A stretch of DNA of 64,000 bases. Origin: Bog-756 sp963837805 (GTDB taxonomy: Bacteria; Actinomycetota; Acidimicrobiia; Acidimicrobiales; RAAP-2). The position numbers and the translations under genes were made by a program. Of the stretch, positions 10,001 to 19,213 are shown piece by piece. The stretch spans positions 79,072-143,071 of the forward strand of contig CAWIOU010000018.1 of NCBI GenBank assembly GCA_963837805.1, in the 5' to 3' direction. Below the pieces are notes generated by a model. That model had not been told where the DNA came from and did not search any database. It was given only the letters and a program-made list of their open reading frames with translations. How positions within the stretch are numbered: the stretch's first letter is position 1; each line of letters starts with the position of its first letter.

Positions 10001-10144
10001 CTGACCGGGGCCCCGCACGCCTGGTCCACCAGTGTTCCGACCGCACTGTCCTCGTCTCCCACCATCGTCAACGGCGAGGTGTTCGTGACCGGCAAGGACG
10101 GAACGGTCCAGTGTTGGACAGTGCCCGGGTCGCCGGCGGTGTGA
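7083..10144 (+). pseudogene. Secreted PQQ-type beta-propeller protein, copy 1 (frameshifted)
   Basis: Starts at GTG 7083 after GAGGG. A signal peptide (LGILGLTVIVAVGLLAIAVG, AAAAG) leads to a first set of propeller repeats (LYAIDAVTGTLVWRF, FAVDLTTGDLVWRYDFG). A central Ig-like section follows (SPSSTIANPGGALTVSGAAT; VSGHGFGRGEAVTFALNG), then a second set of repeats (YALNTSTGKEVWTT, YALTGSTGKVLWRA) ending CWTVPGSPAV. The repeats have the A-x-D/N-x-x-T-G-x-x-x-W form of PQQ-like quinoprotein blades; no catalytic site is recognised, so it may be structural or ligand-binding on the cell surface. Frame changes near 7500, 7660 and 9205 interrupt it. A paralogue lies at 15843-18981. Confidence 0.75.
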
Positions 10145-10171
10145 ATCCGGGCCTCCGAAACAGGCTTCCTT

Positions 10172-10195
10172 CTCGCCAGTCACCGAACTGGCGAG
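10172..10195 (+). terminator. Terminator-like hairpin after propeller gene 1
   Basis: CTCGCCAGT (10172-10180) pairs perfectly with ACTGGCGAG (10187-10195) around a 6-base loop, 28 bases after the stop codon. No long T-run follows, which is common for actinobacterial terminators. Confidence 0.6.
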
Positions 10196-10486
10196 GGAGT
10201 GCGAATAGCGCTCTCGCAATGACACAGTGAAATCGCTCACGTCTAGTCTCTAACCAGTCACACTGAGTGGTTTCTCAACTTGTCGGAAGCGTCGAGAGAC
10301 AATCCCGTAACGGATTGGCTCTCGCGAACGTTGATATGGTGCAGAGGTGGCTGCTTCGCCCTAAATGTTCGATGGTCGAAGACAATGTTGAAGTTGAAAG
10401 TTTCTTCCGGGCGCGCTGGCGGCGACTCAGCTATATTTTCAAAGAACGTGGGCTCGGCGCCACGCTAGCGAGGGGGTTGTCAAAGA
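10196..10486. other. Intergenic region upstream of the arylsulfotransferase gene
   Basis: Less GC-rich than its surroundings. Short open frames exist but show no family motif. It probably holds the promoter of the following gene; no clear -35/-10 pair could be chosen. Confidence 0.35.
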
Positions 10487-11952
10487 ATGTTCCAAAACAG
10501 ACCTGAGGATTCGGCTCATCCAATCCGGTCACCTCGAATCATCGTCCCCAGGCGGCCCGTTCGGGGTCGCCTGCTCGCAATACTCACGTCGGCATTGGCC
10601 ATGCTTGGTCTCGCATTCGTCCCCCTGCTGTCGACCGATGCGATGGCGGGGGCAGCCGTTCAGGCCTTCTCGATCTCGACCAACCCCCAGATCGTCCCCT
10701 CATTCAATTCCAAGATTCACTATTACACGATTCGATCCGCGGGCCATTCGAGTACGAAGGTCGTGACCACAGGATCGAAGCCAGTCACGGTCGGCGGAAA
10801 GCAATTCCAGAGGCCGGTCAACGTCTCGGTCCCACTCAGAACGGGACAATCGCTTCAAATCACTTACGCCGGCGTGTCGTACTACATGCGTTGCCTGCCG
10901 AGTGATTTTCCCGCCTATAGCGCAACGGTGCCCGGGCATCCGACTGCCGAGGGCTATCTCCTCACGCTGGGGAAATACACCGTCGCCTTCGACAACTCCG
11001 GCGTTCCGGTCTGGTGGCACACAGGTGTAGGTACACCATCCTTGACGGAGCCGAATTACGCGAATTCATCAACCCGAGCACAATCGCTTGGGGCACGGCC
11101 AGCGGCTCGTTCCAATTCGTTGGGCTCAACGGCCGGATCGAACACACAGTCGGTGGTGGACCGTTCCAGTTCGACACCCATGATTTCAAGGTACTTCCCA
11201 ACGGGGACTATCTCGGATTTGAGAGGGTCAACGCCACTGCGAACCTTTCGTCGTGGGGGAAGGCGTCAAATTCTACAATCATCGACGATGTCATCGTCGA
11301 GATCAATCCAGCCGGGAAGATCATCTGGACCTGGAGTGCGGCGAGTCACATCAACGTCGCCACCGCGAACGTCAACTGGCGCGATCAGTATCCGGACGTG
11401 ATCCATATGAACTCACTCTGGTACGACGGGCATGGTGGAATCGTCTTCAGCGCCCGGCATCTCGACGCGGTCTATCGGATTGACATGTCAACAGGAGCGA
11501 TCACGTGGAAGCTGGCCGGAACTGCGACACCACAGAGCCTGAACATCCAGCCGTCGCCGTACCCGAGAAACTTCTCCGGCCAACACGACGCAGAGTTGCT
11601 CCCGGACGGCCAGCTCACCGTGCATGACGATGGCACAAGGGCCGACCGGCCGGCGAGGGGACTCCGATATTCCATCAATACGACAAAAAAGACGGCGACC
11701 ATCCTCCAGCAGGTGACCGACTCGAGGTCCACGCCTGCAACATGTTGCGGAAGTGCGATCCGGCTTCCGTCCCTCGACTGGGTCATGTCATGGGGCGCCA
11801 ACGACTACACAACCGAGCTCAGCCGCACCGGGGTGCCACAACTCACGATCACCTATCCGGGCATGTTCTCTTATAGGGCAGAGATCGTGGAAGCAACGGT
11901 CACTTCGATGATGCAGGGAATGAACGCCATGGTGGCCCCCCTGAGTTTGTGA
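10487..11952 (+). pseudogene. Secreted arylsulfotransferase (ASST)-like protein, one frameshift
   Basis: Starts MFQNRPEDSAHPIRSPRI with a hydrophobic signal segment (LLAILTSALAMLGLAFVPLL) and an AGA-type cleavage region. The body is an arylsulfotransferase-type beta-propeller: FDTHDFKVLPNGDYLGFERV, DVIHMNSLWYDGHGGIVFSA, RHLDAVYRIDMSTGAITWKL and NFSGQHDAELLPDGQLTVHD. The conserved histidines in THDF, VIHMNS, ARHLD and GQHDA are those expected of the family, which moves sulfate between phenolic compounds outside the membrane. The frame changes once between about 11010 and 11090. Physical pairing with the propeller gene just upstream suggests a shared extracellular role (inference). Confidence 0.75.
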
Positions 11953-12039
11953 GATAGAGGTTCTCATGAAGGGGCCAGACTTCAATCTCGCTGGGGTGAC
12001 GTTGGGGCGGAAGAATCCGCTGGGCAAGGTGTCGGACCG

Positions 12040-12270
12040 CCTTCGATCTCCTTCACCAGATCCGCCCTGGCCTCATCGTTCTGCAGGGTCGGCGCGGGCT
12101 GTGCTTGGCGACCGACGGCGCCGTGTGAGCCGAAGGTTGTCGAAGACGACATGGACGTCGAGTATTCTTGGGAACCTGGAGGGCCCTCCCTGCGTTCCCT
12201 TTGAAGTCGAGTGACGGTCGGGCGGCCCCGCTTCATCGGCAACGAGGGTTGGGTGCGGTGGAGGGCGGAT
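12040..12270 (-). pseudogene. Degenerate IS630-type transposase fragment
   Basis: On the minus strand, MPMKRGRPTVT and, in a shifted frame, RILDVHVVFDNLRLT resemble the PMKRGR...T segment and the LDIHxVxDN catalytic segment of IS630-family transposases. Only these two blocks are recognisable and they lie in different frames. This is separate from the better preserved IS630 element that begins at 12435. Confidence 0.45.
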
Positions 12271-12471
12271 CACGTCTTCTCGTCAGAACTGAACACGAGA
12301 GACAGTCCAGGAGGGTTCAGATCAGAGCCCACCATGTCGACCAGCTTCTCCTCGAAGTGGGGGGGTCGTTGGAAGAGCTTGAAGGTGTCGACCTTCCGGT
12401 GTCGTATTGCAGCCGGTTCGGGGCCGGAGCACTACCTAAAGAGGTTCGCGTAATACCGCGCCGATCCCGAT

Positions 12472-13558
12472 TCACAGCGTGAGGCCACAGTGGCGGAGGA
12501 ATGCGAAGGCCAGCCTGGTCTCGTTGCCGATGCGACAGAGACCCTGGTCGACGATCTCCTCTGCCTCGCCGATCGTGTCCAGGCAGAGGTTGGCCAGCTC
12601 GCTGCTTTTCAGGTTGCCCCAGATCTGTTCGACCGGATTGAGGTCGGGGGCGTAGGCCGGGAGCCGTTCGACGACCAGCCATCTCCGTTGCTTCTTGAGG
12701 AAGGCCTGCATGGCCCGGCTGCGGTGGGACGGGAGCCCGTCCCAGATGAGGGTGACCTTGTCGCCGTCGAGGTGGCGGTGGAGCTCGATGAGGAACTCCA
12801 TGAGCGATTCGTCGTTGTAGGCCCCGGGCTGCATGCCGAAGACAAGGGATGCGTCGGTGCCGTCGGGCCGGAAGCACAGAGCGGCCGACATCGACAGGCG
12901 CTTCCAGTTGAAGCGGTGGGTGAGGACCGGGGTCTGCCCCTTGGGTGCCCAGGTGGCCCTCACCGAGGGGAGGAGGCTGAACCCGCTCTCGTCCTGGAAG
13001 ACGATCCACGCGTCCCTGGCCCTGGCGTTTTTTTTACCCTGGGCCAGCGGTCGTTGACCCACTGCTCGATGGCCTCGTCGTCCCTCTCGGCGGCCTTGCG
13101 GGCCGGCCGTTGTCGACTCCAGCCCATCCGGCGGAGCACCTTCCAGACGTGTCCGGGGTGGTAGTTCACGCCGGTGGTCTTCTCGATCACCTCGGCGACC
13201 CGGGCGAGCGTCCACAGATCGGTCGGATACCCATTGGCCTTCGGACCCTTCTGGAGTGCCCGTTCCACCTTGGCCAGGTCGGCGTCGGTCACCTTGCGAG
13301 GACGACCGGGCTGTCCGGTGCTTTTCAGGGCCCGCTTCCCCCGACCGACCACTGCTTGTGCCAGTCGGAGACCGTCTGGTGGGAGACCTCGAGCTCACGA
13401 CCGATGTCGGCCTGGGAGACCCCTTTGGCGAACAGGTCGGCGGCCCGCATGCGGGTGGCCTCCATCGCCGTCGAAATCACGGCGTGGACGGACTCGGGGT
13501 GGCGCCTTGTTCGTGCTCGCTGCGCCGGCTGATGACGTGGAGCGTGGGCATGCACCAA
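12472..13558 (-). pseudogene. IS630-family transposase, two -1 frame changes
   Basis: Starts MVHAHAPRHQPAQRARTRRH; a helix-turn-helix domain (FAKGVSQADIGRELEVSHQT) and a winged-helix domain (GYPTDLWTLARVAEVIEKTT) lead to the DDE catalytic core. That core shows IVFQDESGFSLLPSVRATWA, VTLIWDGLPSHRS and LPAYAPDLNPVEQIWGNLKS, so the D, D and E residues are all present. Reading needs a -1 change near 13340, at a GGGGGA run, and a second -1 change at the A8 run (13028-13035 on the plus strand). The second site has the A-AAA-AAA form used for programmed slippage in some IS elements; the first may be an error. If both shifts occur, the enzyme would be complete. Confidence 0.8.
13028..13035 (-). promoter_or_regulatory. 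Possible programmed -1 frameshift site (A8) in the IS630 transposase
   Basis: On the minus strand the 0-frame reads GTA AAA AAA ACG; slipping back one base gives AAA AAC GCC and continues directly into the catalytic domain (NARARDAWIVFQDES). A run of eight A is also a hotspot for sequencing indels, so both explanations remain open. Confidence 0.45.
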
Positions 13559-13608
13559 TTATTCCACTCTATAAAGCACTAGCGGGGTATTAGGCGAACC
13601 TCTTTAGG

Positions 13609-15312
13609 CCCGTCGCAAACAACTGTCAAGATCGCTCTTACTCGAATAGTAGGCAAGATCATAGCGCCCGAAATGAACCTGTTTGACCAGATGATACTGG
13701 TGTTTCAAGACGACCTTCTTTATTCCCGACCGCCCTGGGAAAGCATCGAACGTAGCATTTACAACCGGATGCTGGCGCAGAATTTCTCGCCCAACGACTG
13801 ATTTGGCATTCAGTAGATTGGGCTCGTGAACACCCCACGGGTATCTTGCCTTCGATGGCGTGTGTGTCGCGATCGTCCTGTCTGTCAATCCTCGAATATC
13901 CAGGATCGGAAGGCCCAGCCGGACGAATCCCAGATAGCCGATTTCGCTCGTTGCAACGAGTTGCCCGGCGTGGAGGCAGCTGAGCTCCTTGGGAAGATTT
14001 TCCCTGATCGCAATCCGCGGTGCGAATGCGAAGTCGGGCGGAGTAGCCATGAGCGCTGCGTCGCTGACGCCACCCAACGACCAGACAGGGGCCCGAACCG
14101 ATGTGAGCGGGAGAAAGAAGCCACAATGATGCAGATCGCTGCCAATGCCAATAAGAACCGGTTGGCGTGACTTCGGGTGAAGTGAGTCCTCAAACGCGAA
14201 GCCACGAACACCAGGCCGAGGATTTCGACAATGGTCAGGGGTAGGATGCCGACGGCCAGAAATCGCCCACCGGGCATCCAGTCCCCGCCCGATCTCAGGA
14301 TGTAGAGCACCTGAGCGACCACGATGGCCGCAAGGTACGAACATCTTGGCGCCAGCTTAACGATACCGACCACTCCCAGGGCAAAGAATCCGAGTTCGAC
14401 CACGAGTACGAACGCCGCCAGGGCGTGAGGAAACGTCGCCGGCGCCGCCCCATAGATGGGGGAAATCAGGTAGCCGAGGCCGTACGAGAATGCCCGTCCG
14501 AAGGACAAGTCCTTCGCGTAGTAGGTGTTCGAAGCGCGGAATTGAAATAGATCAGACCACCCAGCATCACGAGCGCAGTCCCGGCGACGGCGCCGCCGAA
14601 CCAGACGATCCGCCGCCATACCTTGAGCGTTCGATCTTCAAGCACCAGACCCAGCACCGCCATACAGACCAGCGGTGCGAGCGAGTCGATCCGGGTCAGG
14701 ACGAGAGCGAACGCAAACGCTGTGGATGAAACCTGGGATGTGGTGGGTCCGACAAGAACCAGCCGCCGGACCAGTGCCATCAGGAGCCACACCACCAAGG
14801 TCGTCTCGAGGGCATTCCCTGAAGCGAATGAGAGGATCCAACTGGTTCCCCATAGCGACGCAGGCGACTCGTTTGGACCAGCGGGGGATCGTGAGCCCAT
14901 AGACAAGCAGGGAAGCCTCACGAAGGGCCAGCAGGCCGAAGACCAGCGAGGCAATCTTGAGTTTGAATAAGTCGTCCCCACCAGGGATGACATACGACAA
15001 TACGGCTACCACGATGTCCAGCGGGCTCGTAAAGCCCTGGATGTACTGCCCTGGATTGAATACGAGTCCATTGCCACGGACAAGATTTGCGGCATAGCGG
15101 AGAGTGATGAATGGATCGTCGGCCGTGAATGCGAAGGTCCATAGGCTCGTAACCAGAAACGGCAAATCGAGGAATAGACCGACCTCTTTCAACGACGGGG
15201 GCCCCGGCGATGGTTGCCCTGACCCGTCAGTCCTCGGACCGGGCGGCGATTCATCGCGGTCGACACCTTGGCCCGAGTCCGTCCCGCCAAGATCGGTCCG
15301 GGTGGTGCTCAT
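13609..15312 (-). pseudogene. AftB-like GT-C membrane glycosyltransferase, frameshifted, 3' end altered by IS630
   Basis: From ATG 15312 (MSTTRTDLGGTDSGQG) the protein has a charged N-terminus, then FAFTADDPFITLRYAANLVR and GNGLVFNPGQYIQGFTSPLD. This is the acidic-pair and GLVFNPG signature of AftB-type, polyprenyl-phosphate-sugar-dependent transferases that decorate cell-wall polysaccharide. Multiple membrane helices follow in different frames, then a soluble C-terminal part (PILDIRGLTDRTIATH, PWGVHEPNLLNAK). The frame changes near 14900, 14510 and 14100. The last codons and the TAA stop fall in the right end of the IS630 element (stop 13604-13606), so the natural C-terminus has probably been lost or replaced. 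Substrate is unknown; AftB identity is by motif only. Confidence 0.6.
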
Positions 15313-15842
15313 CGGCTGCCCCCCTTCATTTCGGTGTCGCGCACGGTACCAGCTCTATCCGTCGAGGGATCGACCAGGGTCGTCGGTCAAAGGAGTCCGC
15401 CGATCGTAGTTCTTGTCATGGCGACGCGCTGAGCGCAAGGGCGGTCGAACGTGGACGAACGACTGACGGTGGTCATCTCAAAGATTGCCGGCCGAGCGAG
15501 CCCGCTGCGCTTCGGGTGCTTCAGGGTCTCCGGATACGCGTTTCGGCACCTGCACTGCCGCCCCACCCCAAGCTCAAGGACAATTCTCTCTCCATCAGGG
15601 CCGGTCGTTGGTCAATTTTGGGGATCCACGGGACCCGAACTCAATCGGAGATCCTCGATCCGTCCCCCGCCGCCGCCGTGTAACGCCTCGCAGGAGGTCA
15701 CGTTTCGACAGAGGGGAGACAGGCTCGTCCCTTCGAGCACCACTTGGGGGCTTCTTTGCATTCTGACCAGACCACGTACCCGGATTCGCCAGGCCGGCGC
15801 CACCACCACTACGCTTGAGAGTTGGCGTCAAAATGGCGCAGC
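15313..15842. other. Intergenic region between divergent genes
   Basis: About 530 bp between the divergently transcribed glycosyltransferase and propeller gene 2. Open frames on both strands lack motifs and look like GC shadows. It should hold the promoters of both neighbours; no convincing -35/-10 pair was seen. Confidence 0.4.
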
Positions 15843-18800
15843 ATGATTTCTCAGATTCGTCATGGTTTTCCCGTTCCGCGTTCCGTGGGACGAGTCGGCA
15901 GGTCGGATCGTTCCTCTGCGGTGCGCCGGCTCAGCGTCACCGTGATGGCATCGGCGCTGACGGCCGCCAACCTGATCAGCCCTGCAGCCGCCGCTGCACA
16001 AGCGGGCCGGGTCACACCGGCGGTATCGCCGCCCACCTACTCATGGCCATTCCCGGGGCAGAACTCGTCGCTCACCGGCGTGTCGGCCGACCCTTCTCTC
16101 AGCACTTCGAATGCCGCCTCCTTGGGCGTGCACTGGATAACCAACGCGGGCTCCGAGGTCCTGGCTCTCCGATCGTGGCCTACAAATCCACACTGAGCCA
16201 GACGCTGGTCTATGTGACCACGACAGCGGGATTGGTGACCGCCTACAACCAGGCGACCGGCATGCCGGTGTGGTCGGTCAACATGGGCGGTTCCATGGTC
16301 AGCTCACCGCTTGCCGAAGGGAACAGCCTATGGGTGGCCATGCAGCACGGGGGCCGAATCTACAAACTTGACTCGGCCACTGGATCGGTGGAGTGCTCGG
16401 CCTCGTCCCCGCTCATATCTTCGAGTAATTCGTCGCCGGCGCTGGCCACCCCTCCGGGCGGCAAGCCGACCGTGTACATCGGAATCAACGACGTCGGTAC
16501 GCAGAACGGGCCCGTCCTCGCCATCGATGAGGCCACCTGCGACATCGACTTCTCATCTCACCCCGAACCTGGCGCCGGCACCGGTGGCGTCTGGAGTTCA
16601 TCAGCTATGCGGTGGATGCCACCGGTGAGCCATTGGTGCTGTTCGGCACCGCCGACCCTGACTCGGCCGTCTATGCCATCGATGCGGTCAGCGGAAAGCT
16701 GGTCTGGCGGTACACGGTCTACAACCCCCCACCGGGCAGCTACGACGTGGGTGCCGGTGTCGCGATCTCCCCCCGGGGTCGACGGGTTCGCCACGGGGTG
16801 GCGTCGCCCACACCAAGTACGGCGACGCTTACGCGCTTGACCTCACCACCGGGGCGCTCATCTGGCAGTACGATTTCGGGTCGCCCTCCATATCGACGGC
16901 CGCATTGTCAGGCACCAATCTGGTGTTCGGCGATGGCGGCGGAGCGATCGACCTCAACGCAGTCACCGGGGCGCTCGTCTGGCAGTAGTCTGGGGATTCG
17001 AGCACCCTCACCGATGGGGCCCCGGCCATCGTCGAGAGCCGCGGGCAGCCAGATCGTGGGCTTCGGAAACCTGGACGGCACCTTCCGAGTGCTCTCGATG
17101 GCCACCGGGGCCCAGCTCTACGGTTACCAGACGGGGACCTATCTGTCGGCAAGTGTGGCGGAGACGGACGGGAACCTCCTCCTCGCCGGGGCCGACGGGT
17201 TCGTCTACGACTCGCGCCAGGCGGGGGCAATCCGCCCGCTCCGACCACGTCGGTGACCTCGCCGGCGCCGTCGTCGACCATCCCCAACCCGAACGGTGCA
17301 CTCACCATCTCGGGGACGGCGACCTCAGCCACCACCATCGGAGCGGTCGACGTGGCTGTACAGGAGAACGGCGGGGCGGGGCTGTGGTGGGACTCGACCA
17401 GCGGGACATGGGTGCAAGAGCCGTATCCCAACAGCAGCACGCTCGCAGCTCCCGGACAGTCCAGCACGAGCTGGTCGACGACGGTACCCACCACCCACGC
17501 CGGGGTGGGACTCAAGGTGTTCGCCAGCGCCGTGGACAGTGACGGGGTGGCCGACATCTCCTCCGAGCAGTCCCAACCCGCCGCCTCTCGGTCCTCGTTC
17601 ACGGTCCGACCCAGTTCCTCCGCGCCGGTGATCACCCTGTCAAGCCCATGGGTGGCGATGGACGGCACCTTCGACGTGAGCGGCCACGGCTTCGGCCACG
17701 GCGAAGGAGTGAGTTTTACCCTGAACGGGATCACTGTGGGCTCGGCCACCTCCACCGCCACGGGCATCCTTGCCGCCAAGGCGTTCAAGGTGCCGGCCAC
17801 AGACAACTTCGGACCCCAGACCCTTGTGGCCAGCGGCAAGATCAACGGCAAACCGGCGACGAGTGCCGCGCTGTATGTGACCAACTCCTGGAGCGAATAC
17901 CGCGGGCGGGGCGGCCCACACGGGCAGCGAGCTCAATGATCAGGCCCTCAACCACCATCTGGGCCTCTTCCCGCCCGAACTATCTCGACCCGGCATGGAG
18001 CTTCAACGCCGGATCGGCTGTCGCCGGGTCAGTCGATCTGGTGGACGGTGTCGTCTACCTCGCCGACGCCCACGGTACGGTCGACGCCATCAACGTCATG
18101 ACCGGCCTGCAGAAATGGTCGACGGATGTATCAGGCACGGCGAAGATCGACACCACCCCCACGGTAGTCGGGAACCTGGTCGTCGTCGGGTCGGTCAACC
18201 AGCGCCTCTACGCCCTCAACTCGACCACCGGCAAGGTTGTCTGGACAACGTTGCTGGGCGACGCCATCGAATCGTCCCCGTCGGCTGCAGGTGCCGAGAT
18301 CTTCCTCGGTGCTGACAATGGTGACGTCTACTGTCTGCAGTCTTCGACCGGCAAGGTTCTCTGGACTGAAAAAGCCGCCGGCAAGGTGAAGGGCTCTCCT
18401 GCGGTCGATGCCGTCAAGGGGCTCGTGATCGTGGGAGACGGTACCGGCGTCATCCGGGCCTTCGCCATGACCACCGGGAAGCTTCAATGGGAGTACACCG
18501 CAGAAGGGAGGGACGGTCACTGCCAATCCAACCATCGCCGCCAGCACCGTCTACGTCGGTTCGAGCAATGGGAATGTGTACGCGTTGCACGAGGGTAACG
18601 GAACACTTCGCTGGGAGTATGCCACTGGAGGCCCGGTGACAGTGCCAGTCACGTTCCAGGGGGTGGATTTAGATCGTAGGGGCGGCCAAGACCTCGCTCC
18701 GCCTTCTGAGCGACACCACCGGAAAGGTGCTTCAATCGATTAGTGAGTCCGGAACCATCGTCGGAACAGCCGGCACAGGTCAACTTTCTTGCCTCGGAGA

Positions 18801-18981
18801 ATCTTCCAACGGCGGTGTGAGAGGCGCGCCAGACCCGGCTCCGGCGATCCCGATGCGTGGCGCACCAGCTTGGCCACGACGCTGTCTTCGTCACCCACGG
18901 TTGTGAAACGGGGAAGTGTTCGCGACCGGCAATGACGGCACGGTTCAGTGCTGGACGATTCCCGGCTTCCCCGCGGTATAG
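15843..18981 (+). pseudogene. Secreted PQQ-type beta-propeller protein, copy 2 (frameshifted)
   Basis: A paralogue of the gene at 7083-10144 with the same order: secretion signal (VMASALTAANLISPAAAAA), YSWPFPGQNSSLTGVSADPS, propeller blades (YAIDAVSGKLVWRY), Ig-like centre (SSTIPNPNGALTISGTATSA; VSGHGFGHGEGVSFTLNG), second blade set (YALNSTTGKVVWTT, CLQSSTGKVLWTEKAA), and the end GTVQCWTIPGFPAV. Long stretches differ only by conservative changes from copy 1. At least six frame changes (about 16165, 16590, 16790, 17220, 17920, 18500) and one in-frame stop after GALVWQ (16987) interrupt it, more than in copy 1, so this copy may be truly decaying. Confidence 0.75.
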
Positions 18982-19213
18982 CTTTGACGCTTCAAGCAAG
19001 AGGGGGCGGACCGTCGCCGGTCGCTGGCGATGTGATCGGGGTAGCGGTGGAGTTGGGTGCGCTGACGGGACAATCGGCCCCGTGCTGCAGGTCACAGGCA
19101 GCAGATGGATATCCAGTCCGAGTAATCGTCTCGGGCATTGTTCGGCGCTCGGACGGGGAGCGGCATCCCCAAACCGGTGGCCGACCCTCCGACCGTCTAG
19201 AGTCCATAGCCAG

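Larger units (their letters stand above)
12435..13608. mobile_element. IS630-family insertion sequence with matching ends
   Basis: Terminal inverted repeats of 27 bp at 12435-12461 and 13582-13608 match at 25 positions; both begin CCTAAAGAGGTTCG when read inward. The 1174-bp length and single minus-strand transposase suit IS630. IS630 elements normally insert at TA; TA precedes the left end (12433-12434) but the right end is followed by CC, so the duplication is not intact and a rearrangement at one side is likely. Confidence 0.8.

Noticed and set aside
10267..10506. 79-residue open frame upstream of the arylsulfotransferase gene
   Set aside because: No ribosome site, no motif, and it overlaps the likely promoter region and start of the next gene.
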